Shown here one piece after another: positions 49,933-61,412 of a stretch of 64,000 bases of DNA; position 1 is the first letter of the stretch, and each line of letters starts with the position of its first letter. A model generated the notes under the pieces. The model was not told the origin of the DNA. It saw nothing but the letters and a program-made list of their open reading frames with translations, and did not search any database. Origin of the DNA: Malurus cyaneus samueli (lineage: Eukaryota; Chordata; Aves; Passeriformes; Maluridae). Location of the stretch: assembly GCA_009741485.1 (NCBI GenBank), contig CM019218.1, forward strand, positions 32,426,387 to 32,490,386, in the 5' to 3' direction. A program made the position numbers and the translations under genes.

Positions 49933-52291
49933 ATTTTGCTTTCTATTTTTCTCTGTTGTTTCCTTCCATTGCAGCCTCAGCTGCAGAAGACATGACACTG
50001 CAATGCTTTCTTTTTACCTGTAGTAGATGAAGCTTTCAGCTGTAGACTAAAACATGGTCCCTTTGAGGTACTCGAAATGAATCACATTGTTTCAGGAATG
50101 CTTTATAGCTTGTCCCAGAGTAGTGCTTTCAGTGAAATACTCTCACATAACACCTATCAGCATTTACAGGTGCGTGCTTATTTTTGATAGGGGAAGGTAG
50201 GGAAATTGCACTTACCAAGTAGATTTTCATGCTGTACATTGCATAAATTAGTGAGTCTTTCTTCAACAGTATCAGCTGTATAGTTTTTATTGCTTGATCC
50301 AGGCTCTTTAAGCCAAGCAGCTGGAAATTTTCACTCCCTCTCCTCTTTCTACCACCTAGCAATATATTATAATAACATGATGATAGTAAAACTCAGTTAA
50401 TGTTCAGACACCGTCAACTGACACTGAGTCAGCTGCATTATTTGGGGTGAAAGGAGGATTTTTTTTTCATGTGGTATCTCTTAAGTGTTACTACGTGTTA
50501 ATACGCCTACTCCTTCTATATATAGATACTGCATTAAACCAAGAAACACACAGGCTTTTCTCTCATTTGAGGGTTTTACACTAGGTGTTTGTGAACTGTT
50601 AGTTATTATGGTACAGGAAATACTTTTGTAAAAGACATTCTATTTTTTTTTTAATTTTATTACAGAAAGGAAAATTTCGATAAATTCTGATCTTACTACA
50701 TTTCTACAGTCATCAAGCATAAAGCAAGTTTAATAACAAAAGTGTGGTGTGCTAGTCCTGGATTTTTCACTCTTTCTCAGATATTTGCTCCCACCTTTTG
50801 TCAGAGGTACCAGTATTGGGCTGGACAGATTTCTGCTTTCATGGGTCACCACTTCTGTGCTTCAATGCTTTGATGTAACCTTTCTTCTCACCCTCTGAAA
50901 AAATGCTGACTCTCTGAGAGATTGCCCGAGATCTAATTTAGGTTCTTTGTATTTGACATTTCTGTATTTTACACAAAGTGCTATGACTGACTTGAAAATG
51001 GATAAGGGAGGATTGTGGGATTTAACTTCAAGTGACAGAAATGTCATTGTACTGAGCAGATTTCAGATAGATGAATGTATGTTTTTTTTTCCTTGAGGAA
51101 CCTTGGAAGTTTTTCATACTGTAAAGCTACTCCAAACTGTAATCAAACATTTAGCATGTTAACCTGACAATTTTTTTTTCACTTCAAGTTTTTTAAAAAA
51201 GGAAGGGATTCTAACTAACTAGCAAGAAGAGGTATTGTTTTCTTTTATAAAAAAAAAAAAAAAAGAAATCTCATTGATTTTGATGAGTAACTGAATTGCA
51301 AAATATAAAAAAATATCAGATTTGAGCAGTCCTTGTGCCTGAGGAGTTCTTGAGACTTGTACAAATGAAACAGGGAGTAGGAGCAAAGAAAAAAAAAAAA
51401 AAAAGAGGAGGGGAGCACTTAAAATGAAATGTCTTTTTCATTTTTAAATTTAACCTTTTTTTTCTTTTTATTATTAAAGCTAACTAGGACAATTCTAACT
51501 GTAAACTGTGAACTCTAGCTTAGCTTGTTTCTAACTTGCTTACATCAGTGTTTGATCAGTATCTCATTCTGGTTTGTTTCTTTTATTGCTCGTATCAGGC
51601 TTCCATAAAGAAACAAGAGAGGTGTGTTTTGATTTCTTTGTGGCCTAATAGTGTTGGAAGTGGAAAGGTCTGATACTGAAGGATATGAGCTCCAGAGAGC
51701 TGAGATCTGGAAGGTACTTCTGGACATGCAGCTTCTGCATGCAGGTGAGGAGCTGCTGTGCCAAAATTCGCTTTCCAGTTCAGTGTGCCAGTCTGTCCTG
51801 CCCCTGCTGCTTTCTCTGTGTGAGGTCCTCCATCATTCAAGGCTAGAAAAGGTAACAGTCCAAGTAAATGTTTCCTTTTTTGTTGTTAGGGCTTTTGTGT
51901 GTGTGTGTGTTTTGTTTTACTTCGGGTTTTTTAGTTATTTATAAAGAAAATAAAAATAAAAGAGAACAAGCCTTTCTGCACAGGTATGCAGAAATGTTTG
52001 CTCTGTGCCTAAACACAAAAAATTCATGACAAATCTCCAAATAAAAATGGGAGGAGAACCATCCAGACCTCTCTCCCCAGTCTTCCTACTTGGATAGGTA
52101 CAGAAGACTTTTCTGTGGTCAGATTTGCTGGGAGTAGATTGGTAAACTTCAGCATTATGTGAATAGTTGTGTGAATGTGATGTGCACCCTGTGTCTTACG
52201 GAGTGGGTCCTTTCCCTGTTTGGCTGCAATCTCCGCTTTTCAGTAAAGTGACTGTGGATACAGTAAAAAGTTTCACTCATTCAGAAGCAGA
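49933..52291. other. Non-coding unique sequence with short A and TG runs
   Basis: Simple runs: 16 A at 51249-51264, 16 A at 51389-51404, and (TG)7 at 51896-51910. A TGAGTCAGC string at 50425-50433 matches an AP-1/MAF-type half site. Frames at 51595-51840 and 51651-51944 overlap antisense and show no similarity. Confidence 0.6.
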
Positions 52292-52309
52292 TTTTTTTTT
52301 TTTTTTTTT
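52292..52309. repeat. Poly(T) tract, 18 T
   Basis: Uninterrupted T run; no poly(A) signal was recognised on the minus strand next to it. Confidence 0.95.
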
Positions 52310-55300
52310 AAACGGAGTCCACTACGGTTTCAATACAGATACTATTTGTGTTCTTGCAAATGTTCAAACCACCTAAATCCCTCTGCTTTTTTTTTGCCTG
52401 AATGGTTTCCTCTGGCAGCAAATTCCCCTAATCAACCCTCTGCTCGCCTAAGGATTATTATGGTTTTATCTGTAGCCAAAGTTGCTGCCTTTCAGTGCCC
52501 CCATTTCAGGTTTCTCCGTAGAGTTGATGCTTGATTTACCACTTGATGAGAAATGTCTTTGCCTATGGAAAGCAAACTTGAATTTGGCAGCAATTGCAGT
52601 GGATGTGTATAAAGTGTGCGCAGCTACGCAGAACTTGTGCTGCTCTATGCTGAAGGTGGAATACTTTCTAATGAATTAAATACCTTGAATCAGGAGACAA
52701 CAGGAGCATTTTGGTTTACTGCTGAACAGCAATGATAAAAATTTGTATTTACACTTAATACTTTAAATTGGCTATTCCCATTCACCTCATGTGCTGAAGA
52801 TACTAATTAAAATTCAAATTTTTTTGAGGTTGGCAAATGAAAGATCTTGAATGAAAGTGCAGCAGTTTTTTCTCACATTCATAAAATAAAGCAACATGGA
52901 TGCATCTGACCTGGTCCTAAAATGATTCAGGCACCTGGAAATGGTCCAGAATCCCATCCAGAACCGCGCAGGTGTCAGTTGAGATGCCCCATGGCTTTCC
53001 ATTGGCTTTAATGCAACGTCCATTGCACAGCGCGTGGCAGAAGAAGATCATACCCTAAACAAGCTGTTCTGTGCTGCAACAGCTTGTCTGAGGGCTTCTA
53101 AAGACTTGTCAGATTTTCCCAGTGAACATCTTAGTTCTCTCTTTGAGGGGGTGAGAACCCTAACACACAAAGTAATTTAGTGTCATTCAGTTTTAAACAC
53201 GAGTGTGACAGGTGTTTGAATATTCCCCCTTTTGTTCAATATAATGTTACTGTATTTATCTTGCATTCCTGTATGCTGAATGACGAGAAAGAGGCACATT
53301 GAAGGGCTTCTCCATTTGACCCCCTTTTGCTTCGTGCAGAAGGAGCAGAGATGAGCAGTTGAGGTTTGAGCTTGCAGGAATGGCCACCTCGCAGCCGCAC
53401 CTGCCCAGAGGGTTGCTTTGGGCAGCAAGAAATATCTGAAGATGTCAGGAGAAATAGAGCAGTAGTAATGATTCTGACATGGACTCGTGGCTTTGTGGTA
53501 GTGCACCCTCCCAAGTGGTGCTGTTGTGTTTATTCCCTTATTTTTTGGAGATGGAGGATACAACTGGGGAATACGTAAGCAGTAGGGATCAGAATAGAGG
53601 ATCATTTACAAGGTGCTGATGATGCAGCTCCAAAATGCTCTTTTTATGTCCATTGTTGCTTTTGTTCTTTGTTTGCTCTTTGGATCCATGTGTAGCTACA
53701 AACAAGCACCTTGTTTCTTCTTGCACTCTTGTTTTGCCAGAGGCCTGCATGGAAGTATTTCCTGTCTTTGATTTACATTAGTTTTTGTTTGTATGTATCC
53801 TTGATCTCTCTCCACACAATTACATGTTAATATGTGTGCTGATACACACACAGTCGATGTCGTGGTGCCTGACCATCTGCTTTGAATTACTGGAAAGGAA
53901 GTTTTATATAAAGGCCGTCCAGGGACTATTAAAGAGAGAGAACAAAAGAGTACTCTCTAATCAGCAGTTCATTAAATAGCAACAACTTGGGGCAGAATTA
54001 TGCTTATGAGACTGCTGAACACCTAGGTATCCTTAATTGCTTAAAGTGAGAATCTGAAAGTATATTATGATCTTGGATAACTGCTGCTGAATTATCCAAG
54101 AAGGGCAAGGTGAAAAACTTTATTAATAAATGAGGAAGTGACATATAGCAAACAAGGTGAAGCCATGTCAAAGAGAAACAGAAATATTTAGGAAATAGTT
54201 TAAATTAGAAAGGGCAGAAATCACATAGCAGAAACTAAACAAAAGATAGCCCTGATGCTGTCTGTCTGTGGATGGATTTATGAGTTTGAGAAATAAACCT
54301 CTTTGGGGAGTCACAAATGTTCCATGGGATAGAAACATCTATAACGTAAAAATCATCATCAGTGAGCCAGGCTTTCCTGAAAGTAACTCTAGTCAAAGAT
54401 GCAAAGTCAGCTGTGTTTTTAAAAATCAAGTGACACATTCAAGGTTATAATATTTGCTGTGGTTTTTAGCATGAGGAAAATAAGGTTATTGTAAAAATAC
54501 TGCTTTCAAGTTTAGAAGGAAAAAGTAGGTCATGAGATTTCCATCCTTCTTTTATTTTTACCCTAAAGGGATTAATCTAATTTCAGATCTAGCAGTGCAT
54601 ACAGACCCATAATCTACAGAATATTTTATGTAGAAAGCTGTAGTACTTATACCAGCAGCATTTAATCTCAGTCTCTTTGTTCAGAGGAATATATGCAGCA
54701 GGCGAATGCTGAGTCATTAACTCAGCCTTAATAATGTATTAATAGCCACCTTATGGGCCTCAAATTTGCAGAATCTCATCTGATGCCAGAAAGTCTGGAA
54801 GTTTGGACAAAATAAACAAAGAATATTGTACTCCCAAACTGCCTTGAAGAGAAATTCTGAAAATGGGATTTAAGTAAAAGACTGAAGGTTTTTTGGGTAT
54901 ATAAAATACAAACAAGATGAAACTTCAGGATGACAACCTTAACTCTTGCTACTCCATCATGTTTTTATGATTTTGGCCATAAAAGACTATATTTCATAAA
55001 AGCTAAGACCAAGCTGTCACGCATCAGTGTCCAAACTCAGGGAACTGAATGAATAGACTGGCTTTCTTAGAGATACTGGCTGAAGGCTTTTTGCTTGAAT
55101 TGCTTTTGAACTGTGGAGAGACAGATACCTCTTGTTTTTCCCCTAGAACACGACTACCTGCATATGTTCCCGGAAACATTTAATGGTAGGAAGTTGCAAA
55201 CCCCAGACTCTGAGCACATGGAGTGTCTCTTTGGGTGGTAGTAAGTTATGTTGCCTCTTGTTGCCTCCTTTTACCCTGCTGAGGTGTAACACTGCACAGC

Positions 55301-58300
55301 CACCATAACTTCAGCCAGTTTGTTGGGTGTTAAGGTGTTTGTGGGACAGTGCCTGGATTTGCCAGCAGGAGCAGTATCAACTGAGCAATTTAGAGAAGCA
55401 ACAGCTAGGGGAATTGAGGGATTTATTTTTTTACTGTCCAGAAGATTTCTTTTAAATTCAAAACTAAAAATGTGGTTGTAGGATTTCTGTTCTTCTCTTG
55501 GTGTTTTGTTTAGGTCTAGCAAAGCAGGATGTACGGATTCTTCAGGAAAGGGCAGAAAGAGGGAAAAGCAGTTTGCTCCCATTCTTCTTGTAACTTGCCT
55601 ATTTTCCCTGACCTTTGAGGAGTCCAAAATGACTTTGCAATCTCTCTTTTAAAATATTCGAGGACTAGTAAATTTTATCTTTTTGTGAGAGCATTGCTCT
55701 GGCTACCAGGTTGCTAACTTGAGGATCCAGGTAGGAACATCACTGGGCATCTTACAGCCATGCTTCCATAAGCAGGAGCTACTGCTGTTCTGTGAGTTAG
55801 ACTGCATGATGAATGCATGCTGAAACAACTCTGCACTGCCACCAGTCTGGTCCTTTGGGATGCTTGGAGATGAAGAAAGATCAGTGACAGGTGGACACTT
55901 TCATTTTCAGTTGGTGGAGGATTGTTTCAGTGTAGCTATTGATAACCGGAGCGGTAGTATGCCCTGGATTTATCTGTGAGAGCTCATATGTTGCTGCTTA
56001 ACTTGGTATTTCATACAATATTTTCCACATAAAGGAGATTAGAGATGGCCAAAGGGCTGTAGATTTCTTACAAAGCAGTTCTTCCTCCCCAGAAAGGGGA
56101 ACAGGAGTTTTATTTCACAAATGGGCTGAAGTGGTGTCGCTTCTTACTGTAAAAATCTGCAAAATCTACATGCTGAGCAGTGGGGGATATGTGAGTACCC
56201 TGCTTACCATCTCCCTAATGGGAAAGTGCTTTTATTGCAAACAATGAAGTCAAACCAGCTGAGTTGTAAATAGATTGCCTTGCTGATTTAACTTTCTTTC
56301 ATTTTGAAGGTGGTGAACAACACAGGTTATGCAGTAAACTATACAGTAAAGTGTTTTCGGACAAAAATAATAATCCAAGATGCCTGTCATCTGCTGTAGC
56401 AGATATTGAAAGTTAAATGGTTATCATAAAATGGGAGAGTTCTTATTGATCGTTTCTGTTTTCCTTGAAGGGTCAAGGAGATAAGTAACTGTGGTGCAGG
56501 TAATCATGTTGCCTTTGGATTTTTTCCATTAAGCCACAAAATTTCACATTTCAGTTAGCACTAACTGACTGGTGCTGTACTGTTGGCAGATGAGAAGCAA
56601 AGGTTGCTCTGAGCCCAGCAGTGCCTCCTTGTCTGAGGAATGGCTAAAGAGTTTCACTGTCTAGCAGGTGGCTGCAATTTTGAAAATAGCTTCTTAATAA
56701 AATTTTCTTCCCCCTGGTTTTTGTCTGACATGCTAATTAAGCTCACCAGGGAAGTGAGTGGCTTGGATTCCTCCTTCACTCTCAGGCTCCTCCAAGCAGG
56801 CAACAAATGTAGATGTGCTTATTCAATTGTGGCAAGGGGGAAGGCATCCAAATGCTTGACCTGTGAATGTACAGGAGTGTTTAATCCAGAGAAAGAAAAC
56901 AGGGCCATGCTGTTCCTGAGGCACTGTGGGCAGGGAAAGGGTGCTAATGAATTGGAAGAAGAAAGCTGGATGCCCCAGAAGAGGGTGGCAAGAGTGTGAC
57001 AAACAGATTGTGTGAGTAATTACTTTTGCATACCTTCCTGACCAATATCAGCAGGACTGGATTTTTGATGGAAAAATCTAATTAAAAAGTTAAATTTTTT
57101 TCCTCTTAAGAAACCTGTGTAGGGGCTCGTTGGTGGGTGGAATTTAGGACACTGATTAATTGCTTTCAAGAGGTCAGCTGTAAGAATCCTGCTAAGATGA
57201 AAGAAACAATAAAAGTTGGCAACCTGCTAAGCTAATGTGAACAAACACTTGAGCACCATTTCTAAAGTCAGGCTTTTCTGAGGACTTTGCCTTCACTGCT
57301 GTTCAGGTGGGCATTTGCTAGAAGAACAGGCAGAGAGGCCTTGCAAGCAGCGGCACCCCTTTTAGTCTTACATCCCCTGATGGTTTCTTTATCCTTAGGA
57401 GCCTTCCCTGGTGCTCCCCCATCTATAAGGTCCTGTGCAAATGCAGATCTGGCATATTTCTTCTGTGGTGATGCATGGCCCCCTGGCCTGGTTGTGTGAT
57501 TGACTGTGGCGTGGGATCTTGGAGCAGGAGCCCAATTTTAATTGCATGAGGTTCAGGCTGCACTGCGGACGGATATTGAGGGTGCTGATGTCTCAGATGT
57601 ATGGGATTTGACAGGTCTGCACATACCAGGCAGGGATTATCACTTCAAGGCCTTGCTGCAGAACAGAGGCTTTTACAGGCATTGGGACACTGATGGCAGT
57701 GGTTTTCATCTCTGTATTAATACAAATGCAGTAATAAAACAGTTAATAAAACACAGTAAGGCTGTGTGTCGTACATGGGCATATGCTATAACTGTGTGGC
57801 AGTGCCAGCTCTTGACAACCATGTTTTTTTCATTCCCTTCCAGGCTTATTTTTGGTTCATTTAAAAATGTTGTGACATCATTTACTCTTCATGTGGATTC
57901 TTGTGGGTACAAACCCCACCATGTTGCAGCATAGCTAGTCCATGTCAACTTTAAATGTTTTATTCTTTTTCCCTAGCATGGGCAAAAGCTAATAATTAAA
58001 ACGTGATAGTTTAAAGATGCTCTGTTTTATCTATTTAGTCTATTCCTTGAAAACAGCTTGAAGTATGGTTGTCACTCATCTCAAAGTGAGGACCATAAAC
58101 ATTTGTCAGACTTCACACAAAGAAATTGGGAACCGTGGTCCCCTTTGACACTGGTCTCTTGCATGGTCTTTCAGCTTTCCAAACTGGAAGACAGCTGCCT
58201 GTCGTGTGCAGCTTTTTCTTCCTCACCTATGTTTCTTCATTTCTCATTAACACTCAGCAGCACACTTGGAGAGCTCAGAGTGCTGGGGTGGGACAGGAGG

Positions 58301-61300
58301 CAGCATGTGTGCCTTTCCATTGCTGCAGTGTGCTGGCATGCAGCTCTGCTTTCTGCATGGCATTGCCCAGCAGCTGCATCCCTCCCACCCACCTTGCCAC
58401 AGTCACCCTTTGCTACCTGGAATCCATCCCAGCAGCTCCAAGTAGCTCTGTAGGAAGATCCTATCCTATCTTATCTTCTCTCCAATAGCTGCATTTCTAG
58501 AGTTTGCCACCTAACACTATTTAATTCTTGACGATTCACTAATTTGTGCTGCAGATTTGTGACGAATTGCTGTTATTTCAGAACAAGGGGCACTTGAGTA
58601 AATTCCCCCTCTGACCAATCTTCCTGAATGAGCTCTCTGCTGACAGCAAAGACAGTGCAGCTTGGACCCGCAGACCAAGGCCTTCTACACTCACATGTCT
58701 CTAAACAGCCAGTGACTGGTTAATGTGATTGTATCACCAGAGGCACTGCAGTTGGTCCCTGTTCCTTGCAGGGAGATAAGTCTACAAAATCTTAAAAAAA
58801 AAAATCTACAAATCTAAAAAAAGTAAAACTTTTACTAAGAAGGAGTATCTAGGGGTACGGGGAGAGAAGAGCAAAGGAGAGAAACAGAAGGCTTGTGCAT
58901 TCACGTCAATAGCAAGTGACAGCCAGAAATGCCTTTTGCTTGGAGTGCCTGAAGGGAGAAGCTGTGACTGTGTGGTGGGTTACTTTTCCTAGCTGTGGGG
59001 CTGTGGTGCAAATTACACAACTCTGTATCGCATTTTCCAGGCATCCCTCCCTTAGAACATCGGAGGCTTGCCATTTACTGCCTTACAAATACTTTGGATG
59101 CCCTTGAAGTTTTCAGATAGCAGGGAGATGTAACGGGATAATGCAGGAAGGCATCACTGCCAGTGGGGATTATTGTTTCTGTAATGATTTCAGTATCACT
59201 GGGATGAGGCTGAGAAATGTGGAGTTTTCAGCAAGACGAATGATGGAGTGCAGTAGTTTGCATTTCACTTGCACAAATAGAGAAACATTGGAGAGCAAAT
59301 GCTTTGTGTTAATCCTGTGTGCTGCACATACTGTGCTTTGGGTGTTTATGGGGAAGTCAAACACCTTCTGAAACCCAGCTCACAATGAGGACAGTACAAA
59401 TTGCATAATGAATATGAAGAAGCAGGAAGGATGCCTGTCCTACAGCTTGTTTTAACAGTGCTTGAATGTATTAGTCATGTATCAGGGGTAAAGAATCTTC
59501 CAGCTAATGCTAGACAGAAATTCATTATGATAAAGCCCAGAGCATTATTCCTCAGGCCAGAAGCTTTCTGCTTGCCAGATCAGAGATGGGTTTTTACATA
59601 TCTTATTCATGCATGGCTTCTCTGCTGTTTTGTTTTTAAATACAGGTGATTTTAAGACATTCATTTTTCTTCTCCTACCCTCAAAAACCTTGCTAGATTA
59701 TTGAGAGCTGCTGTTTAGCATATAATCATCCTATATTGTTCTTACTGTATGTCTCTTACTTTTTGTTCAAACCATCGTTCACCCTCTCCTTGCCAGTTCT
59801 CTTTTACCTAGCAGAGATTATGCATTACATGTAATTCGTAAAGAAGGAAAGCACAATAGCAGGCAGAGCTCAGCATTTTTGCATTAATAGTGCCAAAACT
59901 TGGTACTTGCATATTCCATCATGCTTGTCAGTCACTCATTTCATATCTACTTTGTTCATTTGAACTTGTCCTCCTCAGAGGATCCTGTTTTTGGCTTGTT
60001 GAGTCTTTCTTTGAGATAAGCGTCCTCACTGTCCCTTCTTGTTCACTATCTAAATTTTTTTTTTCTGATAGAGTATCAGAAAAAATACTATCGCATTTCT
60101 CCCACTGTTGCGTTTGCATTGGTGTAATTAGATATTTTTCTGTTCGGGAAGAGTTAATAGCACTGGGGAAGAATAGAGTCTGTGGTATTCCAGGATTAAG
60201 TTTAGTCCATTTCACTCTTGCCAGTGTATGGAAACATTAGGAGAATTGCAGTGAGGAGGCATGGTTTAAGATTCTGATAATAAAGCGAGGGAGGTAAACA
60301 GCAGTCCAGATTCAAAATTCCTCACTGTTCTCCTACCTCTGTACATAAGTTCCCCTCATGAATAAATATAACATAATGAAATACATCTCTTATAACTGGT
60401 AAGTGTAATTGGTTGTTGAAAAAGTGTTTCTTCCTGTATTCTGTTATCTTGCTGGTTTTCAGAAAATTTACTGTATCCTTAAAGCTAAAAATCAGAAGTT
60501 TTTAATATTCTGAAAATAACTTAGAGCCTAGCTCATACTGCAGATAAACTCTAGATCTGGCAACACGCTTTGGAGTGCAGAAAGGCCTTTTTATGTGGGG
60601 AAAGTATATTATTAGCTCATCCTCCACTTCTTTTTCATCCCTCTTCTTTCCATCCATTTCCTTAGGATCTGCTTGTTTATGGCAAGCCCGAGGAGAGAAC
60701 AGTGATTTCCAGTGCTTCAGGGGCTTGATCTGAAATTCTAGCTGCATAGGTGCTTGTATTAATGAAAGCAGCTAAGTGGAAATTCTCTGCAGGATATCTG
60801 ATGATAAGCACATTTCAAGTTTAAGGTTGCAGTTACATATAGAGTAAGTGCATTTTGCGCTCTAAGGGCACACAAAGGGCCAAATGACAAATTGGCAAAC
60901 CTCATTGCACCTTCAGTTCATGCAGGGAACCAGCACTAAAACAGTCAATCTGGTGCCTCTGAGATTCTTTTGTCTTTTAAATAAATTGAGATGCCAGACA
61001 GTTCCATTTTTCTCAGACAGTAATTCAGAGCACAGAGTGAACGTAAAAGCTCAGTGAGTTACTTTTACCTATAGTTGCTGGCTAGCAAGGTGGTACTTGA
61101 GAAATTAATTAGATTAATTCCTATCTAGAACTGCCTTCAGTGAAAAGCCTCGTTTTGGAAAATTAATGCCATCAATGAGCTCAAGCATGTCATTGTTTTA
61201 TTTGGTAACATCCCATGCTTAGATTTTGGAGTCATTACTTATGCTACTTGGCTTTGTGTTGATGTCACTTGGTCTTATAAAAAATTCTGATTTCTTCTCT

Positions 61301-61341
61301 GCCTGAAAAGAGCAGTGTACTGAAACCTCCTCTTGTAATAA
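52310..61341. other. Non-coding unique sequence, no gene seen
   Basis: Longer chance frames occur at 53183-53605 (minus, 140 codons), 55271-55627 (minus), 56640-56999 (plus, 119 codons), 57542-57934 (plus) and 58058-58488 (two plus frames). None carries a recognisable domain, and several overlap frames on the opposite strand. The AT-rich stretch 54640-54800 with a palindromic AP-1/MAF-type site is described separately. No CpG island was seen. Confidence 0.6.
54707..54726. promoter_or_regulatory. Possible MAF/AP-1-type palindromic site
   Basis: TGCTGAGTCA (54707-54716) matches a MAF half site joined to an AP-1 core. GCTGAGT (54708-54714) is mirrored exactly by ACTCAGC (54720-54726) across CATTA, so a second TGAGT half site faces the first. 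Sequence match only: such sites arise often by chance and no promoter or enhancer context is visible. Confidence 0.3.
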
Positions 61342-61412
61342 GACCCCCAGAAGTTATCTAGTCCATATCTTCCTATACAGAGCAGAACTGATGTCTTAGG
61401 TAGCTCAGATTT
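61342..61412 (-). mobile_element. Degraded CR1 LINE 3' fragment, minus strand
   Basis: CCCCCAGAAGTTATCTAGTC followed by CATATCTTCCTATACAGAGC and AGAACTGATGTCTTAGGTAG parallels the CR1 antisense blocks 'AGGTCATCTAGTCCAACC...CTGCTCAAAGCAG...GTCAGGTTGCTCAG'. The terminal repeat is gone. More diverged than the copies at 22.3, 43.1 and 49.9 kb. Confidence 0.55.

Noticed and set aside
56640..56999. 119-codon plus-strand frame with several cysteines
   Set aside because: The cysteines do not form a recognisable zinc-finger spacing and nothing else supports coding.
58058..58488. Two overlapping plus-strand frames of 131 and 120 codons
   Set aside because: Two long frames in different registers over the same bases point to a stop-poor patch, not to a gene.
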